Assembly (NCBI GenBank): GCA_943841885.1
Contig: CALSZZ010000001.1
Location: 186,001-250,000, forward strand
Reading direction: 5' to 3'
Source of the DNA: Candidatus Thalassarchaeaceae archaeon
Lineage (GTDB): Archaea > Thermoplasmatota > Poseidoniia > Poseidoniales > Thalassarchaeaceae
DNA length: 64,000 bases
Made by a program: the position numbers and the translations under genes
Notes under the pieces: generated by a model
What the model was told of the DNA's origin: nothing
What the model saw: the letters and a program-made list of their open reading frames with translations, nothing else
Databases searched by the model: none
In this document: positions 1-13,673 of the stretch, in pieces
Position numbering within the stretch: the stretch's first letter is position 1
Layout of the letters: the number at the start of each line of letters is the position of its first letter

Positions 1-2
1 AT

Positions 3-1178
3 TCTGTGAGTCTAATAGTCATAGATGATAAGGGGTTATCATCTGCATCAAAGACCTATTATTTCAAAATTGAAAATCCATTGCCCATTCCCATATTGGA
101 ATTTAGACAACCTAGCCTAAATGGTTCCATTTTGGGATATGCCCCCGGAGATACGGAAAACATTACTTGGCGAGTGCCTAATCTACAAGGAGGAGGGATT
201 TTTATTGCCCCTAACATGCCAATAATGTTTGATGGTACAAAAAGTTATGATTCAGATGCTAGATTTATTGGCAAAGATTCACTTGATTTAAACGATCCCG
301 ATTGGAATGGTATTACAAAATGGATTTGGGACTTTGGAGATTCCTCGCCTGAGACATTAGGGGCAATGGTTTGGCATAGCTATGATTTACCAGGAATATA
401 CAGGATTAAATTCACCGTATTGGATAATTTTGAAGGTGGAGAATCGAATAGTACATATCTAACTGTACATGTTTCTAGTTCGCCAGATATTCTAACTCTA
501 AATCCAATAGGAGATGAATACGTAACTGTTGGAGATAAAATTAAATTAGATATTGAAGTTTCTGATTATGATTTATCTTCTGGAGTCATCGCATGGATGG
601 ACAATGATGCGTATGAAGACAACGATGGAGATGGCAATACTACAAATGACAAGGATGTAGACCTTACAAATCAATTAACGATAAATTGGGATTTTAATGT
701 TTTTGAAGATTCTAATTTTGATGGAAACTACAGAAATGATTGGATTGATTGGGAAAATAGGAATTGGGATACTCCAGGAGATTCGAGAATATCAGTTCAG
801 GTATGCGATGGAGTTGAAGTATGTTCTTCTAAGGATTTTGTAATAACAGTACTTTCTACGACTGAAGATAATTCACCAAAAACATTGTCAGACCTTACTT
901 TGAATGATTTCATACCAAATAAAGAAAGTTTTGGAGTGCTTAGTTTAGTTGCAATTGTTTTGGTACTTGGATGGTTTGTAATGAGACAAAAGAATGAAGA
1001 TGAAATTGATGCTATTGATATGATGGAAACTTATGGAGTGGAGGTGAAATTAGAAGGTGGATTACCAGGAATGGATCAGCATAATCCTCCTCCTCAACCA
1101 AAATATTTGACGGTTGAAGAACGAAAGAATAACGAATCAGGATATGTTCGTCCAATTAGAACGAGGCGCGAGAGATGA
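3..1178 (+). CDS. PKD-domain surface protein, C-terminal part (5' end outside window)
   Basis: The reading frame is open to the left edge, so the N-terminus is missing. The first visible residues look like the last strand of one PKD/Ig-like domain. A second PKD domain follows at about residues 90-155 of the visible part, with the typical WDFGD motif and an H-x-Y-x3-G-x-Y strand. Then comes an Asp/Asn-rich extracellular region, a transmembrane helix near residues 310-327, and a charged cytoplasmic tail of about 60 residues. This is a type I membrane-anchored extracellular protein; PKD domains usually mediate binding between proteins or to carbohydrate. The stop overlaps the next start (ATGA), so the two genes are probably translated together. 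The enzymatic part, if any, lies upstream of the window. Confidence 0.75.
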   Translation, partial: SVSLIVIDDKGLSSASKTYYFKIENPLPIPILEFRQPSLNGSILGYAPGDTENITWRVPNLQGGGIFIAPNMPIMFDGTKSYDSDARFIGKDSLDLNDPDWNGITKWIWDFGDSSPETLGAMVWHSYDLPGIYRIKFTVLDNFEGGESNSTYLTVHVSSSPDILTLNPIGDEYVTVGDKIKLDIEVSDYDLSSGVIAWMDNDAYEDNDGDGNTTNDKDVDLTNQLTINWDFNVFEDSNFDGNYRNDWIDWENRNWDTPGDSRISVQVCDGVEVCSSKDFVITVLSTTEDNSPKTLSDLTLNDFIPNKESFGVLSLVAIVLVLGWFVMRQKNEDEIDAIDMMETYGVEVKLEGGLPGMDQHNPPPQPKYLTVEERKNNESGYVRPIRTRRER

Positions 1179-2056
1179 AAAATGAAAATAGTTTCTTTGC
1201 GATTATAACAAATGTAATGATAATTCTACCAATAGTTATTTTTGGTACTAATTCAACTATTACTAGTGTAAATGCAGCAAATGATTGTGAAGTTTCTATT
1301 GATAGTTCATGGGATGTAGAAGAAGCGGTAACAATTCATAATGTAGATTCAGGAAGTACTATACCTATATTTGGCGATTCAGTGGGATATTCAGAATCGA
1401 AGGCACCATTGAAGCAAGATTTTGTATATGAAGTTGTTATTGAAAATGGAGGTGCTACAGCGATAAGTATGAAATTAGTGGCTGGTTATAAGTATAATTT
1501 TTGTATAACATTTAGCCCTATATTAGGCAGTAATTCTACCGTAGCAAAAGGAGATGTATACTTAATGACTAAGAGTAATTGGGATTCTTATAAAGCAGAA
1601 TACAATAGTAGAGAATCGGAAAATATGGCCGAAATAATAGAAGCAATGCCTGTAGAATGGAGAGATATGTTGACATGGATACCATTTAGAGATGTCCATT
1701 CATACGAAGGAGAAAAATATAAACAATTTTCAGTTGGCATAGATTCCAGTGGCTCTTCATGGACATCAATATTTGGTGATGAATCAGCAAATGATTACTA
1801 TTTGGTACTAGATGGTTGGGACAATAGTAGACCTAATGATTTTGGTTCAATTAGCGACGATATGAATGCGGAAATATTAGTAGAAGTAGAAGAAAGATTA
1901 TCAATACCTCCATTTACAGCATATTTATTAATTGGTTCATTGCCAATTTCTTGTATAGTCATACCAATAGCACTACATATCGCATACAAAAATGGTGCAA
2001 AAGAAGACATTAAAGATTCACCACCAGAACAGATTCCATTTTTAGAAGATGCTTAA
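1175..2056 (+). CDS. hypothetical exported membrane-anchored protein
   Basis: A 293-residue protein with an N-terminal hydrophobic signal segment (about residues 9-34, ending in an Ala-Asn-Ala-Ala-like cleavage region), an extracellular domain of about 215 residues with two Cys (near 38 and 110), and a C-terminal transmembrane helix (about 248-270) with a short acidic tail. The ATGA overlap with the PKD-protein gene indicates one operon and perhaps a shared surface assembly. The middle part has beta-rich patterns loosely like pre-peptidase C-terminal domains, but I do not recognise the family. It converges with aroD, whose stop lies 8 bases further on. Confidence 0.6.
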   Translation: MKNENSFFAIITNVMIILPIVIFGTNSTITSVNAANDCEVSIDSSWDVEEAVTIHNVDSGSTIPIFGDSVGYSESKAPLKQDFVYEVVIENGGATAISMKLVAGYKYNFCITFSPILGSNSTVAKGDVYLMTKSNWDSYKAEYNSRESENMAEIIEAMPVEWRDMLTWIPFRDVHSYEGEKYKQFSVGIDSSGSSWTSIFGDESANDYYLVLDGWDNSRPNDFGSISDDMNAEILVEVEERLSIPPFTAYLLIGSLPISCIVIPIALHIAYKNGAKEDIKDSPPEQIPFLEDA

Positions 2057-2064
2057 TTGATGAA

Positions 2065-2862
2065 TTATTGATACTCTAGCATTTCCCATGCAGTTTTAAG
2101 ATCAGCAGTATTTATCATGCCCTTTTGTGCCAAATGCCAACCATTTTCTATGGTTGAATAAACTATTGCTTGGCCTAAAATAGGAGAATGAATACGGTTC
2201 CAATCACCTGCTTGGCCAACTCCCATAATAGAAGTCTTAATATCTGAATTTCTCAAATCCCAAGCCGCTTCAAATAGATTTATTCCATCAGATCTTCCAG
2301 ATGATTTATAACAAATTTTTATTATATCTCCCGCATCGATGTTATCCTTCACATCTCGAATTATTTCTTTTGAATCCGGAGAATCATCATACACATGTGA
2401 TGAGGCGATAATTTTAGTGCCCCCTTTTTTCGCCACATCACATAACTTGAGTCTTTCTTTAGAGTTGATATTTATTTCCAAATCTATCCAACTCACACCA
2501 CTTTCTATTGCTTTTTTCAATACGTCTAACCTTTGTTCTTCAGTTCCTGGAAAATGACCACCTTCCTTTTTTGACCTACAAGTCAAAATTACAGGTAAAA
2601 CAATACCTTGTCTCAACGAAATGAGTACTGAATCTAAATCTAAATAATCCAGATCTTGGGGTATAAAAAGTATATTCTTTTTGGATTTTGAGACATCTTT
2701 TTCTTCCCCTTCTTCGGCCAAGATAATTTCTTTTTTAGTCCATAATAGGTCCAGCCTTACTTCGACTAAATCAGCACCTATTGCAGTTGCGCTTGCTGCA
2801 TCTTTTAGGACCTCACTAATGGTGCATCCCCTCAAAGTTACACACACCATCGGCATATCCAT
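2065..2862 (-). CDS. aroD: 3-dehydroquinate dehydratase, type I
   Basis: It dehydrates 3-dehydroquinate to 3-dehydroshikimate, the third step of the shikimate pathway, through a Lys Schiff base. The 265-residue protein has the TIM-barrel start (EVRLDLL near 34-40), ILTCR near 92-96, the catalytic His in SSHVYDD (H156) and the Schiff-base Lys in DIIKICYKS (K182), followed by an MGVGQAG motif near 213-219. The His-Lys spacing agrees with the class I family. A charged insertion at about 41-65 is longer than in most homologues. The gene stands alone, divergent from gyrB, while most other aro genes lie 50 kb away at 56-60 kb; aroA is at 8.8 kb. Confidence 0.92.
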   Translation of the reverse strand: MDMPMVCVTLRGCTISEVLKDAASATAIGADLVEVRLDLLWTKKEIILAEEGEEKDVSKSKKNILFIPQDLDYLDLDSVLISLRQGIVLPVILTCRSKKEGGHFPGTEEQRLDVLKKAIESGVSWIDLEININSKERLKLCDVAKKGGTKIIASSHVYDDSPDSKEIIRDVKDNIDAGDIIKICYKSSGRSDGINLFEAAWDLRNSDIKTSIMGVGQAGDWNRIHSPILGQAIVYSTIENGWHLAQKGMINTADLKTAWEMLEYQ

Positions 2863-3020
2863 ACCGAAAGCCGAGTTGAGTTTTCTGTTTAATTATGTCG
2901 TGTGATTTGATTTTCTTAAAAACTCTTGTGAACATAAAAAAACATAGTAATTTGATAGATTTTACCATAAGTTTTGCAAGGGTTGAATAACCCCCTTACA
3001 CTAGGTTATTTGTTCTCAAA

Positions 3021-7732
<4,712 letters not shown>

Positions 7733-7777
7733 AGATACCGCTCTACTTAAGCGGCCATCTGAAGTGCACGGCTTGTT

Positions 7778-7864
7778 GCGGCAGTCGCATAGCCTGGCCA
7801 TTGCGATGGATTGCTAATCCATTGGTGTTTCACCGCGGGAGTTCGAATCTCCCCTGCCGCGCCA
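7778..7864 (+). tRNA. tRNA-Ser (anticodon GCT)
   Basis: Folds as a class II tRNA: acceptor GCGGCAG/CTGCCGC, short D stem, anticodon stem ATGGA/TCCAT around loop TTGCTAA (anticodon GCT, reading AGC/AGT), a variable arm GGTG-TTT-CACC, T arm GGGAG-TTCGAAT-CTCCC, discriminator G and an encoded CCA. It lies 45 bases after gyrA. A weak TATA-like CTACTTAAG is at about 7743-7751. Confidence 0.93.
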
Positions 7865-7910
7865 CCAATATAGGAGTAAGTTCAAGTTTCAATATACTTA
7901 CAGATATTCC

Positions 7911-8738
7911 ATGAGTGCCATACAGAGCATAATAATGGCTTTCGCGGGAGTTGTAGTATCATTATTATTTATCCGCTATATGATGCTTAAACCGTCTAAT
8001 GATCGCTCTTGGGTAAACGATAATGATAAACTTGCTAATGCAGATTTTGAAGGGGATTTTGTCACAATAAGAAATATCAGAGACTTTAATTGGAGAAGTA
8101 CAAGAGATTATGATGAGAGGTGGATTGAAAAGAAATTTAATTTAACTGAAGTAACTAAGATATGGTTTATTCTAGAATATTTTGATCCAAAGAAGAGGCA
8201 AATGGCCCATACAATTTTGGGATTTGAATTCAAAGATGGAAGTAGGATATGTTGTTCAATAGAAGTAAGAAGGGAAAGAGGTGAAAAATACCATCCAATT
8301 AGAGGATTTTTTAAGCAGTATGAGTTAATTTATGTTTGGGCAACTGAAAGAGATGTCATAGGCGTCAGAACTAGATGCAGACGAAAATCAGTAACACACC
8401 TATTTGAAGCGATTGTTTTGGGACCAGGTAATGAAAGAAGGATGTTAGAATCTTATCTTAATAGAACAAATAAATTATTCAAAAGTCCCGAATGGTACAA
8501 TACTATGACGAATACTTGTACCACCAATATTGTAAATCATGTTAACGAAGTTTATCCCGGGAGAGTGCCAAGAGCGATAGCCATATTTTTACCTGGTTTA
8601 AGCCCTAAGATATTATATAAGAATAATTTAGTGAAAATAGATACTTCAATAGAAAATACATTAGAAAAAAGTATAATTGATGATAAAGCCAAGAACTGGG
8701 ATGGAGAATCTGATTTTGGAAATTTCATAAGAGAATAA
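7911..8738 (+). CDS. DUF4105-like membrane-anchored protein
   Basis: A 275-residue protein with one N-terminal transmembrane helix (about 5-25). Its soluble domain matches the pattern of the DUF4105 / Lnb N-terminal periplasmic family: GFEFKDGSRICCSIEVRRERGE near 100-121, a Y-E-L-x-Y-V-W stretch, RCRRK, and YNTMTNTCTTN near 196-206, where the Cys and an upstream His are candidate catalytic residues of a papain-like fold. The substrate is unknown; the active domain is probably outside the cell. The next gene, aroA, starts 41 bases on in the same direction, but no functional link is obvious. Confidence 0.75.
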   Translation: MSAIQSIIMAFAGVVVSLLFIRYMMLKPSNDRSWVNDNDKLANADFEGDFVTIRNIRDFNWRSTRDYDERWIEKKFNLTEVTKIWFILEYFDPKKRQMAHTILGFEFKDGSRICCSIEVRRERGEKYHPIRGFFKQYELIYVWATERDVIGVRTRCRRKSVTHLFEAIVLGPGNERRMLESYLNRTNKLFKSPEWYNTMTNTCTTNIVNHVNEVYPGRVPRAIAIFLPGLSPKILYKNNLVKIDTSIENTLEKSIIDDKAKNWDGESDFGNFIRE

Positions 8739-8779
8739 ATAATAGACACTTGGATTAAAGAGAATTATGGAGAGATAGT

Positions 8780-9976
8780 ATGATAATTCTGAAACCAATG
8801 AAATTATCAGGCCCTGTTGAATGGAATTTACCTCCTTCAAAAAGTCATATGATAAGGTGGTTAGCAATAACATCTCAGAATGAAAAGGAAACAATAATTA
8901 AATTTAATGGAGAGCCGGGGGATGATATAAAATCTATGAAAAAATGTATGGAAAGTTTCGGAGTAAAAGTGTTTGAAACTGATAATAAGTGGAAAATTAG
9001 AGGAGTAAATTTGTTAGAAAGTGATATCAGAGATAATATTTTAGATTGTGGAAACTCGGGTACTACAGCTAATTTTGTCACTGCAATGGCGTCCTTATTA
9101 GACAAAGTAGTGACTGTAGATGGAGATGATTCTCTAAGAAATAGAGATTTTTCAGAAATAAATAATACATTGACTACCAATGGAGCCTCGATTACATCCA
9201 ATAAACCACCATTTACAATTACAGGTCCGATAAGTTTTCATCGAATATTGGTAAATACTGAAATTAGTAGTCAGCCACTTTCCTCTCTGATAATGGCTTT
9301 GCATAAAATTAAGAAAGAAATTATAATTGAATGTACTGGAAAATCAGTAAGTAGAGATTATAGTGAATTAACATTTGAAATTATAAAAAAATGTGGAATT
9401 TCTGTAGAAAGAAGAGACAATACGATAATTCTAAAAAATAATAATTTGAAGATACCTGAAATTATCGAAATACCTCAAGAAATTAGTCTTATCCCAATTG
9501 CCATTCTTATGTCAGAACTTCATGATGTAGAGTTCATCATTGATAAATTAGGAGAAAGTAGCTTTTTATCTGATTCAATTAAAATGATTAAAGATAAAGA
9601 AAAAAATATTCTTGATTTAAGAGATTGTAGTGATTTCATAACTCCTGCTGCAGCTATATTAGCGATTAGACGAGGAGGTAAAATTATCGGAGCCAAACAT
9701 GCGAAGGGAAAAGAATCCAACAGAATTGAAAAAACAGCAGGTCTCTTGAAAGTTTTTGGTATGAATTGTGAAATAACTGAAGATGGATTAATAATTGAAG
9801 GAAAACAAAAACCCAAAAAACCTGAAAATCCAGTTGAGACACATCTGGACCATAGGATAGCAATGACTGCGGTGGCCTTGGCAACTTTTACTGGAGGAGA
9901 GATTCTAAATCCTGAGATATCAAAAATTACTGATCCCATGTTTATTAGGAAAATTTTAGACCTCGTGGGTGATTAG
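8780..9976 (+). CDS. aroA: 3-phosphoshikimate 1-carboxyvinyltransferase (EPSP synthase)
   Basis: Sixth step of the shikimate pathway: joins phosphoenolpyruvate to shikimate 3-phosphate. The 398-residue protein shows PPSKSHMIRW near 18-27 (phosphate-binding Lys-Ser), LDCGNSGTTANF near 89-100, the DDSLRNR segment near 116-122, SSQPLSSLIMAL near 163-174, and the second-domain motifs KESNRIEKT and DHRIAMT. It is somewhat shorter than the usual 420-440 residues, as is common in archaea. The downstream transporter gene begins 4 bases after the stop, so both are probably on one transcript. Confidence 0.94.
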   Translation: MIILKPMKLSGPVEWNLPPSKSHMIRWLAITSQNEKETIIKFNGEPGDDIKSMKKCMESFGVKVFETDNKWKIRGVNLLESDIRDNILDCGNSGTTANFVTAMASLLDKVVTVDGDDSLRNRDFSEINNTLTTNGASITSNKPPFTITGPISFHRILVNTEISSQPLSSLIMALHKIKKEIIIECTGKSVSRDYSELTFEIIKKCGISVERRDNTIILKNNNLKIPEIIEIPQEISLIPIAILMSELHDVEFIIDKLGESSFLSDSIKMIKDKEKNILDLRDCSDFITPAAAILAIRRGGKIIGAKHAKGKESNRIEKTAGLLKVFGMNCEITEDGLIIEGKQKPKKPENPVETHLDHRIAMTAVALATFTGGEILNPEISKITDPMFIRKILDLVGD

Positions 9977-9979
9977 TTA

Positions 9980-10948
9980 GTGTCTGTACAAAACAATATT
10001 GGCACTCATTTTCTTCTTCTATGTGTTGCGATAATATGGGGTTCTTCTTGGGCTGCTGGGAGAGTACTCAGCAATGGAATAGATTCTGATACTCCAGCTA
10101 ATTTAGGGCCTGCAACTGCCGCATGGCTGAGATATGCAATTGTGGTTATAATGTTCTATTTTTGGTTTTTATATAAATCTATGAGTGGAGATCGAGTTAG
10201 ATTCCTTCCTCCTGACCGATATACTTGGAGATCAATGATAATATTGGGTATATTGGCAGTTATGATTTATCAATTATTCTTTATGCATGGAATGAAATGG
10301 ACAGCGGCAGGTGATGCTTCACTAATAATTCCAATTAATCCAGTTTTTACTGTCTTACTGGCATATCCAATGCTTGGTCAAAAAATAAGTAAAAGAATAT
10401 CATTTGGATTGGGATGCAGCATAATTGGCGTATTTATTATCATAGGATGGAGCCCTAATACAGAAATACCATTTGATGAAAGAATTCTGGGTGATATAAT
10501 GATAATTATTGCCGCTTTATCTTTCGCAGCGAGTTCGATAATTACAAAAATAACAATACAGGATAAGGTTGAAATAAATATAACGGCAACAGAAATAGTA
10601 ATTTGGTATTCTTTTATAGGTTGGCTGTTGTTAAGTCCATGGATGTTGTATGAAATAATAGGTGACCCACTTCCTAAACCATCTAAAACGGAAATATTAA
10701 TGATTTTTTATCTAGGATCTTTTTCTACAGTTTTGGCATACGTGTGGTTCGCCAAAGGAATAGAAAGAATTGGCCCTACCTCAGCATCTTCATACATATT
10801 TTTAGTTCCAGTATTTGGAGTATTAACTGGTTGGGCACTACTAGGAGAAAACATTAGTATATCGATGATAATTGGTTTTGCAATGATTGTGATTGGAGTA
10901 AGAGAAGTTCAAAAGGAAGGCGAAAGAATGAATAGTCATTCTAATTAA
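9980..10948 (+). CDS. EamA/DMT-family transporter
   Basis: A 322-residue integral membrane protein with about ten hydrophobic helices arranged as two EamA repeats (about residues 10-150 and 168-308). It shows the family hallmarks: a WGSSWA motif in helix 1, an AAGDASLIIPINPVF segment in helix 4, and the duplicate GPTSASSYIFLVPVFG in the second half. Members export amino acids, nucleosides or other metabolites; the substrate here cannot be told. The start is GTG, four bases after the aroA stop, so it may move an aromatic pathway product, but that is only inference from position. Confidence 0.88.
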   Translation: MSVQNNIGTHFLLLCVAIIWGSSWAAGRVLSNGIDSDTPANLGPATAAWLRYAIVVIMFYFWFLYKSMSGDRVRFLPPDRYTWRSMIILGILAVMIYQLFFMHGMKWTAAGDASLIIPINPVFTVLLAYPMLGQKISKRISFGLGCSIIGVFIIIGWSPNTEIPFDERILGDIMIIIAALSFAASSIITKITIQDKVEINITATEIVIWYSFIGWLLLSPWMLYEIIGDPLPKPSKTEILMIFYLGSFSTVLAYVWFAKGIERIGPTSASSYIFLVPVFGVLTGWALLGENISISMIIGFAMIVIGVREVQKEGERMNSHSN

Positions 10949-10964
10949 TCTCATATAATTGCCT

Positions 10965-10976
10965 TATTATTAAATA
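10965..10976 (+). promoter_or_regulatory. TATA-like element before the L10e gene
   Basis: An AT-rich ATTATTAAATAC lies about 40 bases before the rpl10e ATG. Spacing fits an archaeal TATA box with a short leader containing GAGGT. Confidence 0.4.
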
Positions 10977-11011
10977 CGGGAGGTTAGTCGCCAACAAAAG
11001 AGGTTCATCCC

Positions 11012-11551
11012 ATGGCACGTAAACCAGCAGTAATGTATCGTCAAATAAAGGGACAAGCATTCACTAGGAGAAAGTACACTGGTGGTGTCCCAAACAATAG
11101 AATTCTACGTTATCATATGGGCAATAGGAAAAGAGCTGAAGCAGGAGAATTTAAAGTAACAATCGAATTAAAAGCAGATAATCCTTGTCAAATTAGAGAT
11201 AGTGCATTAGAAGCAGCAAGACAGGTTGCTAATGCAACCATTAGGACGACTGCTGGGGTTGATGGTTACGCACTCAGAATGCATACATATCCTCATCAAA
11301 TACTCAGAGAGAATAAGCAAGCAACTGGTGCTGGAGCAGATAGAGTTTCACAAGGAATGAGGCTTTCATTTGGGAAAAATGTAGGTACTGCAGCCAGAGT
11401 TCAAAGAGGTCAAACAGTAATTTCTATAAAAACCGAACCAGAAAATTATTTGGCAGCAAAGGATGCTTTAAGGAAAGCCAATTGTAAATTTCCAACACCG
11501 TGTACAACTTCAGTTTCAAAAGGTTCAGAGCATTTGAAAGGTCTAGTATAG
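11012..11551 (+). CDS. rpl10e: 50S ribosomal protein L10e (uL16)
   Basis: Large-subunit protein at the base of the central protuberance near the A site, equivalent to bacterial L16. The 179-residue sequence starts with the archaeal/eukaryotic form MARKPAVMYR and contains PNNRILRYHMGN, the RMHTYPHQILRENK loop that approaches the A-site tRNA, GADRVSQGMRLSFGK and GTAARVQRGQ. Its length is normal for archaea. A GAGGT precedes the ATG. The next gene starts 12 bases downstream. Confidence 0.96.
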   Translation: MARKPAVMYRQIKGQAFTRRKYTGGVPNNRILRYHMGNRKRAEAGEFKVTIELKADNPCQIRDSALEAARQVANATIRTTAGVDGYALRMHTYPHQILRENKQATGAGADRVSQGMRLSFGKNVGTAARVQRGQTVISIKTEPENYLAAKDALRKANCKFPTPCTTSVSKGSEHLKGLV

Positions 11552-11563
11552 TCGTGGAATAAC

Positions 11564-12142
11564 ATGGGAGATTCCAATCCTTTAGAAATCTTGCAAAATT
11601 CCCTACTTGGGGCACCAATAATTTGGAAAGGAGACTATCCTTATTTCATACATCCAATCTCTGATGGGATTCCAAGAATGGAAGCAGAGGTCTTGAGAGC
11701 AACTAGGGATTTGATAGTAGAAAGTGTTGATTGGGATAAAATAGATTTGGTAGTAAGTGTAGAAGCAATGGGACTACCGCTTCTTGCAGCAGTAGGAGAA
11801 GCCTCAGGTAAGCCAACCGTAGTTATCAGGAAAAGAACTTATGGAATGAAAGGTGAAGTAAAGGTAAATGTATCAACAGGATATTCCGAGTCAACTGTTT
11901 ATATTAATGATATATCATCAGGAGAAAGGATTCTAATTGTTGATGATGTGATTTCCACTGGAGGAACTTTAGAGCCAATTCTGCAAGCCCTAGAAGAAAT
12001 GGGAGTTATTCTGCAAGATATTGTCATAGCAATAGAGAAAGGAGAGGGGAAGAAGCGTTTGGCTTTAGAAAGACCGAAATGGCCAATAAGAACTTTAGCA
12101 AAGATAGAAATTATTGATGGAAAAGTAGGAATAATTGAATGA
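11564..12142 (+). CDS. hpt: archaeal hypoxanthine/guanine phosphoribosyltransferase family protein
   Basis: A 192-residue type I phosphoribosyltransferase, predicted to salvage purine bases using PRPP. The PRPP-binding loop ILIVDDVISTGGT lies near 125-137, with SVEAMGLPLLAAVGEASG near 65-82 and a VVIRKR-YGMKGE segment typical of the archaeal Hpt and related GfcR/adenine phosphoribosyltransferase subfamily. The exact base preference (hypoxanthine/guanine versus adenine) cannot be fixed from sequence. It sits between L10e and Dph2, with the stop TGA inside the ribosome-binding site of dph2. Confidence 0.85.
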   Translation: MGDSNPLEILQNSLLGAPIIWKGDYPYFIHPISDGIPRMEAEVLRATRDLIVESVDWDKIDLVVSVEAMGLPLLAAVGEASGKPTVVIRKRTYGMKGEVKVNVSTGYSESTVYINDISSGERILIVDDVISTGGTLEPILQALEEMGVILQDIVIAIEKGEGKKRLALERPKWPIRTLAKIEIIDGKVGIIE

Positions 12143-12151
12143 GGTTTGATT

Positions 12152-13267
12152 ATGGATTTAGAAAGGCATGATTTTCAATTAAGTGAATTGGTTGAAAAAA
12201 TCAAAGAAAATGATAATCGTCTAATTGCACTTCAAGTTCCTGAAGGGTTAAAGATGCAGGCATTGGAAATGATGGATAAGATAGAGGGAGACTCTGAAGC
12301 CAAGGTAATATTAGCTGCAGATCCTTGTTATGGTGCCTGTGATTTAGTTCATGATAAGATGAAGATGATGGGGGTAGAATTGGTAGCCCATATGGGACAT
12401 AGTCAGATGAATATAGATTCAGGAATGCCAACTCACTTTATCCCTGTAACTTATGATGGAGATCCTGAGATAGAGCCGGTCCTCAATATTATCTCAAAAC
12501 ATAAAGCAATGTCAGAACATAGGTTGATTGAAGTAGAAAATAATAATAATCCTGTAATTACTGAAGATGATGGTAAGGCAAGGTTTCTAGATGCAGTAGG
12601 AAGAGTTTCTCCTTTAAAAGGAAATAAACTTGGATTGGTGGGTTCAATACAACACCTTCACCTTCTGGAAGAATATAAGGAAAGATTTGAAAGGGCAGGT
12701 TTTGATGTTGTGATACCAGTTGGAGGAGAAAGGTTAACATTCCCAGGACAGGTTTTAGGATGTAATTATTCAGGAGATAGGGACGATATTGGGCATTACT
12801 TATTCCTTGGCTCCGGAGATTTTCACCCAATAGGTTTAGTGATGCATACAGGAAAACCATTAGCATTACTAGACCCATATAATGGAGAAGCTAGTGAGAT
12901 GTCTCTAGATAGAATAGAAAGAATACTTAGACAAAGATTTGGTTTGATAATGGCGATAGATGAATGTGTTAATTTTGGAATATTGATAGGAGAAAAACCT
13001 GGGCAAATGAGGAGAAATCTTGCTATTCGTATGAAGAGATTACTAGAAAAACATGGAAAAAAGGGATATTTACTTGCACTTGATCATGTAAGTCCAGATT
13101 TGATAGATTTCTATCCTGTTGATGCATTCGTCAATACTGCGTGCCCGAGAATAGCAATTGATGATTCAGTAAGATATGCTAAGGCACTAATAACTCCATT
13201 CGAACTAGAAGTTGCTTTGGGAGAAAAGAAATGGGAAAATGGATATCAATTTGATGAAATTCCGTGA
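12152..13267 (+). CDS. dph2: diphthamide biosynthesis enzyme Dph2
   Basis: Non-canonical [4Fe-4S] radical enzyme that transfers the 3-amino-3-carboxypropyl group of S-adenosylmethionine to a His of elongation factor 2. The 371-residue protein has the three cluster-binding Cys positions: C59 in DPCYGACD, C204 in GQVLGCNYS and C331 in NTACPRIA. About 40 extra residues between the first two, compared with the Pyrococcus protein, make a charged Asn-rich insertion near 125-150. A frame-consistent TTG exists at 12146, but GAGGT at 12141-12145 is better placed for the ATG at 12152. It is co-oriented and nearly overlapping with the phosphoribosyltransferase gene. Confidence 0.93.
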   Translation: MDLERHDFQLSELVEKIKENDNRLIALQVPEGLKMQALEMMDKIEGDSEAKVILAADPCYGACDLVHDKMKMMGVELVAHMGHSQMNIDSGMPTHFIPVTYDGDPEIEPVLNIISKHKAMSEHRLIEVENNNNPVITEDDGKARFLDAVGRVSPLKGNKLGLVGSIQHLHLLEEYKERFERAGFDVVIPVGGERLTFPGQVLGCNYSGDRDDIGHYLFLGSGDFHPIGLVMHTGKPLALLDPYNGEASEMSLDRIERILRQRFGLIMAIDECVNFGILIGEKPGQMRRNLAIRMKRLLEKHGKKGYLLALDHVSPDLIDFYPVDAFVNTACPRIAIDDSVRYAKALITPFELEVALGEKKWENGYQFDEIP

Positions 13268-13306
13268 ATGGAAAAGATAATAAAAATAAATATAATTTTA
13301 TTCGGT

Positions 13307-13600
13307 TTATTCTTCCTCATCGTCATCGGCCAATAATGATTCCCAATCCAAGTCATCTTCAGCAGATAAATACCAAACTGCACCCATGATTGCTGCTAGA
13401 AGTAGTCCAACAATATCCTGAGTACTCAATCCTGTATCAGGCCTAAATGCTTCATAATCTGAAGAAGTAATAAGATCGACTAAGAATAATTTATCTCCTC
13501 CGAAAACTATTCCAGTCATATTGAGTAGTTCAAATAGTACTAACACTACTGTTGATATTAACAATATTTGTCTAACGTTGTCGGGCAATTCCAAATCCAT
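13307..13600 (-). CDS. small two-helix membrane protein, member of the local paralogous family
   Basis: A 97-residue protein with two hydrophobic segments (about 11-29 and 58-77) and an acidic C-terminal tail ending in EEE. The first helix ends in LFELLNMTG and the second is preceded by LSTQDIVG. The same two landmarks recur in the next genes (FLEIINIFN and VSSQDIII in the frameshifted gene; LFELINISG in the gene at 15792-16757), so this is the minimal member of a family of tandem paralogues. No known function is recognised. Confidence 0.65.
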   Translation of the reverse strand: MDLELPDNVRQILLISTVVLVLFELLNMTGIVFGGDKLFLVDLITSSDYEAFRPDTGLSTQDIVGLLLAAIMGAVWYLSAEDDLDWESLLADDDEEE

Positions 13601-13673
13601 ATCAATAATCCAATGAAAGGTCTTATATTAACTATGCCACTAAAAAGACAAAACTTATTCAATAAATTCAATA